Source of the DNA: Candidatus Sabulitectum sp.
GTDB taxonomy: Bacteria; Fermentibacterota; Fermentibacteria; Fermentibacterales; JCC-6
DNA: 38,140 bases
NCBI GenBank assembly: GCA_023139045.1
Contig: JAGLOJ010000086.1
Coordinates: 1-38,140, forward strand
Direction of reading: 5' to 3'
Below are positions 17,267-25,212 of this stretch, piece by piece (position 1 is the first letter of the stretch; each line of letters starts with the position of its first letter). Both the position numbers and the translations under genes were made by a program. Below the pieces are notes generated by a model. The model did no database searches and was not told the DNA's origin. It worked only from the letters and a program-made list of their open reading frames with translations.

Positions 17267-18409
17267 ATGAGTGAAACTGTACGGGAATTACTGGCACAAT
17301 TGCGAATTTCTGATGAGCCCCAGCTTTCTGCTTTTCTACCGGATGTCGAGGGTCAGAATGTAATTCTGAGGAACCTTCCATGTGCACTGATTGTCATTGA
17401 TTCTGATGAGGGCATTGTTCTTGAACTAAACGACTACGCTCTGGATCTTCTGGGTGTGCAAAGATTCAGACTGATCGGTAAGACCTTGAAATCAGTGGGT
17501 CTTTTAATGGACGTGAACAGTGACTCTGCAATCACATCTCCAGGGAATCCGGCCCAGGGACATATCAAAGATTCCAGCGGAGTTTCCGTTCCAGTTCTGC
17601 TGCTTCAACGGAGAGTGCGATTAAGTGGTCGGAAGGCTGATGTTATTTTACTGATTGATTCTACCCTTATCGGGGGAAGTCGAGCCGCTGAGGTCAGTTT
17701 TGACCTGTTCAAGAGGGCACTTGCAGCGACAAATACTGCCTACATTTTCGCTCGTATTACAGGTGGAGCACTTGAAAGAGATCTTCAAATTGTGGAATTC
17801 GGGGGTGAGCTTCCTTCCGGAGTAGCCGATAAAGTTCTCTCAGAGGCATCAATGTCCGATGTGTTTTCGCCTGTAAATGCTGCAAGAGTTGTTGAGAACG
17901 CAATCATTCTCTCCCGGAACGGTGGCGAGAAGAAGCTTGCGATGAAGAACTGCAGACCACTCAAGATGTATGCAGATCCCTGTGGCCAGATTCTTATGGT
18001 TTTTCCTCCGGAGAATGAAGAAAGAAAAACAATCAGGGCAATTACAACTCAGTTGAGTTCAGGAATGAAAAGAACAGTTCTGTACATTGCTTCCAGCGCA
18101 TCTGCAAGAAATTCAGGAAAAGGAATGCTGGAGATGATTGGTTTCCGTGTAACCGAAATGGAATCACCGGCAAGTGCCCAGATAATTTTCGACGAAAACC
18201 CGGGAAGATTCCATTTTGTAGTTTGCGAAGAATTTACAGATGATCCTGATCTTCTTTCCCTGATAGGCGAACTGGACAACGCTGGAATCAGACTTGTACT
18301 GGTTACGGGTAAAAGTTTAGATTACACAGGGAACATGAAAATAGTGAAAGTTTCTCCTCCTTTAAGCATTAACCTTCTGGCCTCTGCCGTTTCTGAGGTA
18401 AGTGGCTGA
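17267..18409 (+). CDS. PAS-domain protein with degenerate receiver-like C-terminus
   Basis: A predicted cytoplasmic signalling protein of 380 residues. A PAS-like domain lies near 38-125 (LPCALIVIDSDEGIVLELND and YALDLLGVQRFRLIGKTL). A second PAS-like or linker region lies near 140-260. The C-terminal ~115 residues have the secondary-structure pattern of a response-regulator receiver, but the acidic pocket is replaced by IASSAS and the phospho-acceptor region reads FVVCEEF, so phosphorylation is unlikely. No histidine kinase or output domain is present. A good AAAGGTG precedes the ATG, 10 bases after the GGDEF-HEAT gene, so both probably belong to one signalling unit. Confidence 0.7.
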   Translation: MSETVRELLAQLRISDEPQLSAFLPDVEGQNVILRNLPCALIVIDSDEGIVLELNDYALDLLGVQRFRLIGKTLKSVGLLMDVNSDSAITSPGNPAQGHIKDSSGVSVPVLLLQRRVRLSGRKADVILLIDSTLIGGSRAAEVSFDLFKRALAATNTAYIFARITGGALERDLQIVEFGGELPSGVADKVLSEASMSDVFSPVNAARVVENAIILSRNGGEKKLAMKNCRPLKMYADPCGQILMVFPPENEERKTIRAITTQLSSGMKRTVLYIASSASARNSGKGMLEMIGFRVTEMESPASAQIIFDENPGRFHFVVCEEFTDDPDLLSLIGELDNAGIRLVLVTGKSLDYTGNMKIVKVSPPLSINLLASAVSEVSG

Positions 18410-18492
18410 GTTACGCGAAGAGAACGCAGATGTCATTCTCATGTCGGGCAATCGTCCATCGCAAGTTCCATAAATGCGATATTAATATGTGC

Positions 18493-18523
18493 TTGACGCC
18501 ACGCATTGTTGATAAACGATACT
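18493..18523 (+). promoter_or_regulatory. Possible promoter for the Lys-rich membrane protein
   Basis: TTGACG at 18493-18498 and GATACT at 18518-18523 are separated by 19 bases, a long spacer. This lies about 50 bases before the start codon in a 164-base intergenic gap, the first sizeable gap since 9.7 kb. The gap otherwise shows nothing recognisable. Confidence 0.35.
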
Positions 18524-18573
18524 GTATGCTTCATCAATGCGTTTTGTAAGTTGAATAAGGAAGGATTTGAGTC

Positions 18574-19386
18574 ATGGGATTCAGTAATAGAAGCTACCTT
18601 CTGCAAATAATTCCTGGAAGTCTACTGCTGGCTCTGCTCCTTACTCTACTCAACATCGATTACCAATCGGTCTTTGCTGCAGTAAATGGCGTTAATCTGG
18701 TAATGCCCTTTCAATTGCTTTGCACTGCATTTATTATTGGCGCGCTGCTTGATTTGGTGGCCGATGTGGTGGAATCAGTACTGTATAAAATAACATTTAT
18801 CAGGCAACCATCAAGATCTTTGCTTTATCATGGTGAGTCATTCGGCATTAAACTTCCGCATTACGAAACAATTAAAAAAAGTTTGAGTGACATTGCCCAA
18901 AAACACTCGGATTGCCCGAGAGAAACAGCCAGTTATTTTAGCGATGAGACTCAGGAGCCAGAGTGTCAGTATGAATATGAAGAGCATAGGGAGAAGAACT
19001 GCAGGAGGAAGAAGAACTGCAAGAAAAAGAATAAGAAGAATAAAAAGAATGCGAAAGCCAATCACCTTTTCCAGGCAGCAAGAAGTATTGCGTTCAGAAG
19101 GGGCGAAAAATCTCAAATTGATCAGATTGAAGCATACTTCTCACATTATATTTTCTCCAGAAATACCTCTTTGTGTGTATTCATAATGCTTGTAATCGCA
19201 ATATTTCGGAGTGGACAGATGATAGAGGGGTTAAAGTCAATAACATCAAGATCATGGGGCAATGAATCAATAACGGTGATTACAATTGCTCTTGCCATAT
19301 CCTTCATATTGTTTTCGTTGGCCTATTACAGATTCAAGATATATTATTCAAGAAGCGTCCTGGAAGCGATACACAAAATAGGGTGA
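18574..19386 (+). CDS. Membrane protein with a poly-basic cytoplasmic segment, unknown function
   Basis: Not recognised. It has 270 residues with two hydrophobic segments at the N-terminus (about 8-27 and 41-70) and two at the C-terminus (about 196-212 and 231-252). Between them is a long hydrophilic part containing a cysteine- and lysine-rich run (about 143-162, with repeats of KKN). AAGGAAGG lies upstream of the ATG. The gene is AT-richer than its neighbours, has its own intergenic space and sits next to a tRNA locus, all consistent with acquired cargo. The poly-basic loop could contact nucleic acid or acidic lipid; that is speculation. Confidence 0.6.
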   Translation: MGFSNRSYLLQIIPGSLLLALLLTLLNIDYQSVFAAVNGVNLVMPFQLLCTAFIIGALLDLVADVVESVLYKITFIRQPSRSLLYHGESFGIKLPHYETIKKSLSDIAQKHSDCPRETASYFSDETQEPECQYEYEEHREKNCRRKKNCKKKNKKNKKNAKANHLFQAARSIAFRRGEKSQIDQIEAYFSHYIFSRNTSLCVFIMLVIAIFRSGQMIEGLKSITSRSWGNESITVITIALAISFILFSLAYYRFKIYYSRSVLEAIHKIG

Positions 19387-19473
19387 AGCTGCTGGAGGCG
19401 TGGTAACTCATGCTGACTGCTTCATCAGAAAATTGATGCTGGTAATGATAAATTGAATTTCTACAATATGATA

Positions 19474-19559
19474 TGGTACCGGAGGAGGGACTTGAACCCT
19501 CACACCTCGAAAGGTAACGGATTTTGAGTCCGTCGCGTCTGCCATTCCGCCACTCCGGC
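19474..19559 (-). tRNA. tRNA-Leu (anticodon CAA)
   Basis: On the minus strand, acceptor GCCGGAG pairs with CTCCGGT and a CCA end is encoded. The anticodon stem ACGGA/TCCGT encloses the loop CTCAAAA, giving anticodon CAA. A long variable arm and the GTTCAAGTC T-loop region fit a class II leucine tRNA of 86 bases. It is transcribed divergently from the two tRNAs on the + strand. Confidence 0.95.
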
Positions 19560-19574
19560 ACTGAAGTAAGGTGG

Positions 19575-19603
19575 AATGTAATTGATGTTTGAGCTTTCGG
19601 CAA
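19575..19603 (-). promoter_or_regulatory. Promoter for tRNA-Leu
   Basis: Read on the minus strand, TTGCCG (19603-19598) and TACATT (19580-19575) are separated by exactly 17 bases, with the expected initiation point just before the mature tRNA 5' end at 19559. Each hexamer matches consensus at four of six positions. Confidence 0.5.
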
Positions 19604-19605
19604 CC

Positions 19606-19634
19606 TTGACAAAATGGCCGAAATCCTGTAAATT
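19606..19634 (+). promoter_or_regulatory. Promoter for tRNA-CAU and tRNA-Val
   Basis: A perfect TTGACA at 19606-19611, a 17-base spacer and TAAATT at 19629-19634 place initiation a few bases before the tRNA at 19646. It lies back to back with the minus-strand tRNA-Leu promoter in the same short gap. The terminator at 19822 closes the transcript. Confidence 0.75.
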
Positions 19635-19645
19635 TCGCGTTCAAT

Positions 19646-19722
19646 GGGCCCATAGCTCAGTTGGCTAGAGCCACCGGCTCATAACCGGTCGGTCCCTGGT
19701 TCGAGTCCAGGTGGGCCCACCA
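19646..19722 (+). tRNA. tRNA with CAU anticodon (elongator Met or Ile2)
   Basis: A 77-base tRNA with acceptor GGGCCCA/TGGGCCC and encoded CCA. The anticodon loop CTCATAA gives CAU. The first base pair is G-C, so it is not an initiator tRNA. From sequence alone, elongator Met cannot be separated from an Ile tRNA whose CAU is lysidine-modified; Met is the default reading. It is co-transcribed with tRNA-Val 17 bases downstream. Confidence 0.9.
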
Positions 19723-19739
19723 TTTAGCTTTTACTTGAA

Positions 19740-19815
19740 GGGCGGGTAGCTCAGTTGGTAGAGCACAAGCTTCACACGTTTGGGGTCGCAGGTTCGATCC
19801 CTGTCCCGCCCACCA
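19740..19815 (+). tRNA. tRNA-Val (anticodon CAC)
   Basis: A 76-base tRNA with acceptor GGGCGGG/CCCGCCC and encoded CCA. The anticodon stem CAAGC/GTTTG (one G-T pair) holds the loop TTCACAC, giving anticodon CAC. The T-arm GCAGG TTCGATC CCTGT is intact. Confidence 0.95.
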
Positions 19816-19821
19816 CAACAG

Positions 19822-19846
19822 CGGACACCCGAGGTGTCCGTTTTTC
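19822..19846 (+). terminator. Rho-independent terminator after the tRNA pair
   Basis: The stem CGGACACC/GGTGTCCG with loop CGA (19822-19840) is followed directly by TTTTT. It lies 7 bases after the tRNA-Val CCA end and separates the tRNA transcript from the zinc-ribbon gene. Confidence 0.9.
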
Positions 19847-19875
19847 TATATCCATAGAGATTGGATGGTTGTACC

Positions 19876-20589
19876 ATGGAAGAATTCATCGCACGACTTC
19901 TTGATCTTCAGGACTGCGACCGGGATATTGACAGATTGAAATCTGACCTGGAGTCAATTCCACAGGAGATGAAGATACACAGAAAGGATATAGATGGACA
20001 CGAGGCGAGATTCAGCTTGTTCAGAGGCAATCTGGATAGCATAAGAGACAAGCAGAAGAAGCTCACAGGTGATCGCGCCGATAATGTCGCAAGGATTGCC
20101 GACTACAAGAGCAGGCTTCTTTCATTGAAATCCAATCTGGAATACACAGCTATGCTCAAGCAGATTACCCATGCCGAAAAAATGAATGACCTGATTGACA
20201 ACACGATCCTGGAAGCCATGTACGAGGAAGATGATGCTTCTCAGGTTCTTGAAAGAGCGTTGAAAGAGCGTGATCGTGCTGTGAAAAGATCTGCTATTCG
20301 AGAAGAAAGTCTCAGAGAGAAACTCCGCGATCTTGAAAGCAGCCTTGCTGCTCTCGAGGTTAGCCGGTTTGAAATTGCAGAAAAGGTAGACCACAAGCAC
20401 TTGAAAATATATGAGAAGTCCAGAAGTACCGGACACCGGGAAGTCATAACGGGAATAAGACATGGTTCCTGCGGAGGTTGTCTAACCAAAATACCACCTC
20501 AGAGAGCCGGCGAGATCAAGGCAGGCATAACTTACACCTGCCCCCTTTGCGGCAGTTATGTAGTATGGACTTCTGACAGTTCTTTTTAA
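19876..20589 (+). CDS. Coiled-coil protein with C-terminal C4 zinc ribbon
   Basis: A cytoplasmic protein of 237 residues in the widespread C4-type zinc-ribbon/coiled-coil family (DUF164-like). Residues 1-180 are a long heptad-rich coiled-coil hairpin. The C-terminus carries two CxxC knuckles, Cys199/Cys202 (CGGC) and Cys222/Cys225 (CPLC), for one zinc. The function of the family is poorly defined; nucleic-acid or ribosome contact is often proposed. The ATG at 19876 is preferred over a TTG at 19861 because family proteins begin close to the LL.LQ..D..I..L motif. The gene is followed within 14 bases by rnpB. Confidence 0.85.
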   Translation: MEEFIARLLDLQDCDRDIDRLKSDLESIPQEMKIHRKDIDGHEARFSLFRGNLDSIRDKQKKLTGDRADNVARIADYKSRLLSLKSNLEYTAMLKQITHAEKMNDLIDNTILEAMYEEDDASQVLERALKERDRAVKRSAIREESLREKLRDLESSLAALEVSRFEIAEKVDHKHLKIYEKSRSTGHREVITGIRHGSCGGCLTKIPPQRAGEIKAGITYTCPLCGSYVVWTSDSSF

Positions 20590-20602
20590 ATAGTCAGAAA
20601 GA

Positions 20603-20959
20603 GTATCCGGCCGGGCGGGCGGTCGCGGGATTCCGCAGAAGGTTGGCCTTCTGAGGGTTCCGAGGAAAGTCCGGGCTCCACAGGGTAGGACGCAGGGGAA
20701 ATCCCTGGTGCAGTAATGCAGGGACAGTGCCACAGAAACGATACCTGATCCGGTTTTCCGGTTTCAAGGGTGAAAAGCAGGCAAACCCCGTCCGGTGCAA
20801 GGCCGAATAGGAAGAGCAGCCCCCTCGGGGGCTGGGAGGCGGCCCGTCTCTCCCGCTCTTCGGGTTGGCCGCTGGAGGTGTTCGGTAACGGGCACCCAAG
20901 ATGGATGGCCGTCACTGTTTTTAACAGGACAGGACCCGGCTTACAGCCCGACCGGATAC
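20603..20959 (+). ncRNA. rnpB: RNase P RNA, bacterial type A-like
   Basis: The catalytic RNA that matures tRNA 5' ends. The P1 stem is formed by GTATCCGG (20603-20610) and CCGGATAC (20952-20959). Conserved core blocks are present: GAGGAAAGTCCGGGCTCC near 20661, ACAGAAA near 20732, the AGGGTGAAAAGCAGG region with GTGCAAGGCCGAATAGG near 20768-20812, and GATGGATGGCC plus ACAGGACCCGGCTTACA near the 3' end. A GC-rich hairpin (CCCCTCGGGG) interrupts the middle as in other species-variable arms. Open frames across this RNA are not genes. recJ begins 21 bases later. Confidence 0.95.
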
Positions 20960-20980
20960 CTTTGACAGCCAGGGAGTGAA

Positions 20981-22666
20981 TTGAAATACAAATGGTTACC
21001 AAGACCCGAAGTACGCAAAGAAGAAAACTCATACAGTGAACCTCTGGGGTTTCCTGATCCTGTGGAATCTGTGGTGCGGAGACGAGGTTTCGGATCTGCC
21101 TTTATTCATTCAGATTACAGTGAGCTTTCCCCATGGGCTGCTCTGCCGGGTGCTGACAAGGCTTCCCTCATTCTCGAGAAGGCCATCAGGAATAATGAAC
21201 TGATTCTTGTTCAGGGTGATTTTGATGCCGATGGTATAACCGCCACCGCTACAGCAATTCGTGTAATCAGATCCCTTGGCGGGAAAGCTCAATTCCATGT
21301 GCCATGTCGCTTCAAAGAGGGATATGGCCTTGGAGAGACTGTGGTGAGGAAGTGCATTGAGAGTGGTGCCGGGGTCTTGATTACAGTGGATTGCGGGATA
21401 ACTGCAACGGAAGAAGTTGCCACCCTCAGGAAAGCCGGTTTGAAGGTTGTGATTACAGATCACCATAAACCTTCGGGAATTCTTCCAGAGGCTGATGTTC
21501 TGGTTGACCCTGAGCTTTCCCTGGAAAACAATGCCCCATGGAGACACCTTTCCGGAGCCGGAGTAATTCACTTCGTACTTCGAGGACTGGTTGCGAGAAT
21601 GGGCATGGGAGACATTCCGGAACTGGAGCCGGATCTGGTTTCAATTGGAACGGTTTGTGACATGGTCAGTCTGACCGGCGACAACAGGATTCTGGTTAAA
21701 CGCGGTCTTTGTGTTCTAAGGTCAAACCCGTCACCGGGTATCAAGGCTCTCATGAGAGCTTCCGGAGTGAAACACTCTGAGCTTACCGCAAGGGATATAG
21801 GTTTCGGCCTGGGGCCGATAATTAACTCTTCCGGCAGGATAACACACGCAGACGAGGCTGTGAATCTGCTTCTGGAAACTGACCCGAGACTTGCTGAGGA
21901 AATGGCCTCATCCCTTGAGAGAGTTAATAAAAAGAGAAGAAGTCTTGATTCCACAGTATTTACACAGGCCGGTGAATTGCTGGGAAAGACCGATGCTCAT
22001 GTTGCAGTTGCTGCTTCGGATCTCTGGCATCCCGGGGTCATAGGTATTTCTGCTTCAAGGCTCGCCCGGCAGCTGAACAGGCCGGTTATTCTTATTGCCT
22101 GGGACGCGGACAGCGGTCGTGGAAGCGCCAGAGGAGTTCAGGGTATGCCTGTTTATCCAATTCTTTCCAGAGCCACCGAGGAGGGTTTTCTTCTCAGATT
22201 CGGAGGACATGATCAGGCTGCGGGGCTTTCAATTGAAAAGAGAATGTACGGGGAATTCAAAACATTTGTAGAGTCCATTGCAAAGTCTCTCTACCGGGAG
22301 GTATCCGGCCCGGTTCTGTACATTGACGGCGGGCTTGATCCCGAGAATTGCTGCAGCTCTGTTCTTCATGCCCTCGAGGAGCTGGGTCCTTTCGGTGAAG
22401 GTAATCCTGAACCGGTCTGGATTGTCAGGGGTGTTTATCCGGTTACCTTCAGATCGGTTGGTCAGGAAGGAAAGCATCTTCAGGTATCTTTCCAGCACGG
22501 TGAAAATATTCTTCGCGGGATTGGTTTCGGCCTGGGGCACAGAACATCCGAACTGAATCGCATGCTTGATATTGCATTTACCCTTTCTGCGGATTCCTGG
22601 CGTGGTGGAGATGCTGTACAGCTTGTTATCAAGGACATAAAGCCAGCAGCAAGGAGAATAAATTGA
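20981..22666 (+). CDS. recJ: Single-stranded-DNA-specific exonuclease RecJ
   Basis: A 5'-3' ssDNA exonuclease used in recombination and mismatch or base-excision repair. It has 561 residues, normal for the family. DHH phosphoesterase motifs are GDFDADGIT (79-87, Asp80/82/84), VDCGIT (136-141) and TDHHKP (159-164). The DHHA1 part has HPGVIGISASRLA, GSARGV and GGHDQAAGLS (about 350-415), followed by the RecJ OB domain. The start is a TTG at 20981 with AGGGAG (20971-20976) 4 bases upstream; there is no suitable ATG before the conserved W..P opening. The stop overlaps the dinG start as TTGA. Confidence 0.93.
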   Translation: MKYKWLPRPEVRKEENSYSEPLGFPDPVESVVRRRGFGSAFIHSDYSELSPWAALPGADKASLILEKAIRNNELILVQGDFDADGITATATAIRVIRSLGGKAQFHVPCRFKEGYGLGETVVRKCIESGAGVLITVDCGITATEEVATLRKAGLKVVITDHHKPSGILPEADVLVDPELSLENNAPWRHLSGAGVIHFVLRGLVARMGMGDIPELEPDLVSIGTVCDMVSLTGDNRILVKRGLCVLRSNPSPGIKALMRASGVKHSELTARDIGFGLGPIINSSGRITHADEAVNLLLETDPRLAEEMASSLERVNKKRRSLDSTVFTQAGELLGKTDAHVAVAASDLWHPGVIGISASRLARQLNRPVILIAWDADSGRGSARGVQGMPVYPILSRATEEGFLLRFGGHDQAAGLSIEKRMYGEFKTFVESIAKSLYREVSGPVLYIDGGLDPENCCSSVLHALEELGPFGEGNPEPVWIVRGVYPVTFRSVGQEGKHLQVSFQHGENILRGIGFGLGHRTSELNRMLDIAFTLSADSWRGGDAVQLVIKDIKPAARRIN

Positions 22667-24525
22667 GTCTTTCCGAGAGGGTTCTGGCTGTATTCACAGA
22701 CGGCAGCGCAGCATCTGTTATTCCCAAGTACACAGTTCGTCGTGAACAGGTTGATATGGCTTCTTCCGTGGCAGATCTTGTTGAGCTGGAAGGAATATCT
22801 GTTCTTGAAGCTGGAACCGGTGTCGGGAAAAGTTTTGCATACCTCATTCCTGCGGTTCTTTCCGGTCAGGCGTGTGTAATCTCAACTGCCACCCTCACAC
22901 TTCAGGATCAGCTCATCAGCAAGGATATCCCCATGGTAGGAAGGATTCTTGGAGAAACTGTTGATGCTGCAGTTCTCAAGGGCAGATCAAATTACCTCTG
23001 TCTCAGGAAATGGTTTCAGTGGGGTAGTGCGGTAGCTCCCGAGTTAAAAGAATGGGTGGAAGAGGGCAATGGAGATCTTTCGTTGTCTGATATCAAGCTT
23101 GGCGGCGACAGGAAAAGGAAGGTTGCCGGTGACGGTCTGGATTGCCTGGGCAGCAAGTGTTCCGAAATGCACCACTGCCACTACTACATCGCCAGAAACA
23201 AAGCGAGGAAGGCTCGTATCCTTGTGGTTAATCATCACCTTCTTCTGTGCGGTCTCGATTCCGGTGACTTGATTCCGGATGCATGGTTTCTTGTTGTTGA
23301 TGAGGCCCACAGTCTTGATAAGGCTGCCTCATCCAGCCTGGGCTATTCCCTTTCGGAACCAATGCTGAACAGTGTGTTTGATTCTGTAATTCTCAGTGGT
23401 CGGACTCCGGAAAAGAAGACCATTCTTCTGGACAAGACCCGCCTTATCGCTGCTCAGATTTCCGATCTCTCTGTGTTTGCGGGAAAAGACGGAGAAGTAG
23501 AGCTGAATGACATTCTGCCCAGTCTTCAGATCATCGCGGATGCCGCTTCATCCTTTCGCAAAGAGATAAGCAGTGAAGAAGACCTTTCAGGAGCATCCCA
23601 GACACTTCAGAATCTTGAGCGATCCGTTCTTTCTCTTACCGGAGTGGACTCAGCAAACTGGTGCTGTTACACCGAAAAAAATAGAAAACATCCTGTACTG
23701 CGCTGTGTTCCTGTTCACCCGGGTTCACTGCTTCGCGATACACTTTACAGCAGTTTTCCATCGGTTCTTCTTACAAGTGCCACTCTTGCAGCCGGGAATT
23801 CATTTTCACATTCGGATTCAAGGCTGGGAGTGCCGGTGGAAGCGGAGAGACGGATTTTTCCCAGCCCTTTTAACTACGCAGAGCAGTCTGTACTTGTTCT
23901 TCCAGATGATCTGCCGGGGCAGAATGATCACGTTCTGATAGCTGAATATGCCTGGCGGATTGCCAGTGAAACTGCAGCTATCCTTCAAGGACGAACCATG
24001 ATCCTTTTTACCAGCTATCGAAACATGGAGCTCTGCTGTAAGGCTGCGGAAAAGAATCCGCTTGAAGGGGTTTCTCTGCTGGTGCAGGGAAAGATGAACC
24101 GCTCTGCCATTCTGGAGAGATTCAGGGAAGACCCGGGGGCTGTGATCCTGGGTACTGCCAGTTTCTGGGAAGGCGTAGACCTGCCGGGCGAGCTTCTTCA
24201 TTCGTTGATTATTGACAGAATACCTTTTCCCAGTCCCGGCCATCCTTTGACCAGGGCAAGGATGACAGCACTGGAAGAGAAGGGGGAAAGCAGTTTTTTC
24301 CGCCTTATGCTTCCTGAAGCTGCCATCAGGCTGAAACAGGGAGTGGGCAGGCTTATCCGTTCAGGTTCGGACACCGGCGCAGTTTTCATACTTGACAGAC
24401 GGATGAGAACATCCGGTTATGCAAAAATACTACTGGCTTCGATGCCCCCTTTCAGAAGAGAAAACCTTCAGGGTGCCATGAGCTTTTTAGGACGGACTTC
24501 TGTGGAACAAGCCAATCGCTCCTGA
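22663..24525 (+). CDS. dinG: DinG/XPD-family Fe-S helicase
   Basis: A 5'-3' superfamily 2 DNA helicase of 620 residues that resolves R-loops and unusual DNA structures. Walker A is AGTGVGKSF at 50-58, and the DEAH box is at 213-216 (VVDEAHSLDK). Cys113, Cys161, Cys166 and Cys172 lie between motifs I and II as expected for the 4Fe-4S cluster. The C-terminal helicase half contains GTASFWEGVDLPGE and the motif VI-like KQGVGRLIRSGSDTG. There is no N-terminal exonuclease domain. The TTG start at 22663 has AAGGAG 6 bases upstream and overlaps the recJ stop, so the two repair genes are coupled. DinG and YoaA cannot be separated by inspection. Confidence 0.9.
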   Translation: MSLSERVLAVFTDGSAASVIPKYTVRREQVDMASSVADLVELEGISVLEAGTGVGKSFAYLIPAVLSGQACVISTATLTLQDQLISKDIPMVGRILGETVDAAVLKGRSNYLCLRKWFQWGSAVAPELKEWVEEGNGDLSLSDIKLGGDRKRKVAGDGLDCLGSKCSEMHHCHYYIARNKARKARILVVNHHLLLCGLDSGDLIPDAWFLVVDEAHSLDKAASSSLGYSLSEPMLNSVFDSVILSGRTPEKKTILLDKTRLIAAQISDLSVFAGKDGEVELNDILPSLQIIADAASSFRKEISSEEDLSGASQTLQNLERSVLSLTGVDSANWCCYTEKNRKHPVLRCVPVHPGSLLRDTLYSSFPSVLLTSATLAAGNSFSHSDSRLGVPVEAERRIFPSPFNYAEQSVLVLPDDLPGQNDHVLIAEYAWRIASETAAILQGRTMILFTSYRNMELCCKAAEKNPLEGVSLLVQGKMNRSAILERFREDPGAVILGTASFWEGVDLPGELLHSLIIDRIPFPSPGHPLTRARMTALEEKGESSFFRLMLPEAAIRLKQGVGRLIRSGSDTGAVFILDRRMRTSGYAKILLASMPPFRRENLQGAMSFLGRTSVEQANRS

Positions 24526-24552
24526 GGTATCAAGGAAGAATGGGAGGACATG

Positions 24553-25212
24553 ATGGTAATCATTCCAGGAACTGATCTGTGCCTTGGACTCAGTGGAATT
24601 GACGGGAAACCGGATGTGATTCCTGAGAAAGCCATCTTTCTGAATCAGGTTCACGGCAATCGAATAGTAATTGATCCCGCCGGGGGTGAAAGTGCAGATG
24701 GAATGATCATGAGTCGGGGGTATGGAATACCCGCTCTCAGGGTGGCGGATTGCCTACCTGTATTCGCATTGTGGGATGACTGCATCGGGGCAGCCCATGC
24801 CGGCTGGCGTGGACTTGCCGGTGGAATTGTAGAAAATCTTATAGCAGCAGTTGATCAGCCGCTGAGGTGGCTCATAATTGGCCCGTGTATCTGTGGTGAA
24901 TGTTACACCGTGGGAGAAAAAGTTCGAGAGGCGGTATTCCGGGGAGATCCTGCAGGAGGGGAAGAACACCCCGATTGCAGGCTTGACCTCAGGGGAAGTG
25001 CTCTTCGCAGAGCCAGGCGTGCGAGCGGTGAACAATTTCAGTTGATTAACATAGACGAATGCACACTGGAATCCACAAGTCTCTACAGTGTCAGAGGTAA
25101 CGAAACTGCGAAGAGGAATTTCCTCTGGCTTGCAGAAATTGAACGGGGTGAACATATTCCGCAGCTCAACAGTGAGATAGAATGTAATTCCCCTGAGAGG
25201 AGAAAGAATTGA
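24553..25212 (+). CDS. pgeF: YfiH/PgeF-family multicopper-oxidase-like (laccase-domain) protein
   Basis: A member of the Cu-oxidase_4 family (219 residues). Relatives act as purine nucleoside phosphorylase/adenosine deaminase-type enzymes or in peptidoglycan editing. Visible metal-site motifs are NQVHG (His34), RVADCLPV (Cys67) and AAHAGWRG (His82), followed by IGPCICGECYTVG. The C-terminal ECT...SLYSVRGN...RNFLWLAEI segment is typical. The second of two adjacent ATGs (24553) is chosen because GGGAGG is 5 bases before it. The stop overlaps the next start as TTGA. Confidence 0.85.
   Translation: MVIIPGTDLCLGLSGIDGKPDVIPEKAIFLNQVHGNRIVIDPAGGESADGMIMSRGYGIPALRVADCLPVFALWDDCIGAAHAGWRGLAGGIVENLIAAVDQPLRWLIIGPCICGECYTVGEKVREAVFRGDPAGGEEHPDCRLDLRGSALRRARRASGEQFQLINIDECTLESTSLYSVRGNETAKRNFLWLAEIERGEHIPQLNSEIECNSPERRKN

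Noticed and set aside
20482-21032. Several minus-strand open frames of 80-150 codons across the RNase P RNA.
   Set aside because: They lie over conserved rnpB core sequence, which is stop-poor because of its GC content, and have no ribosome sites.
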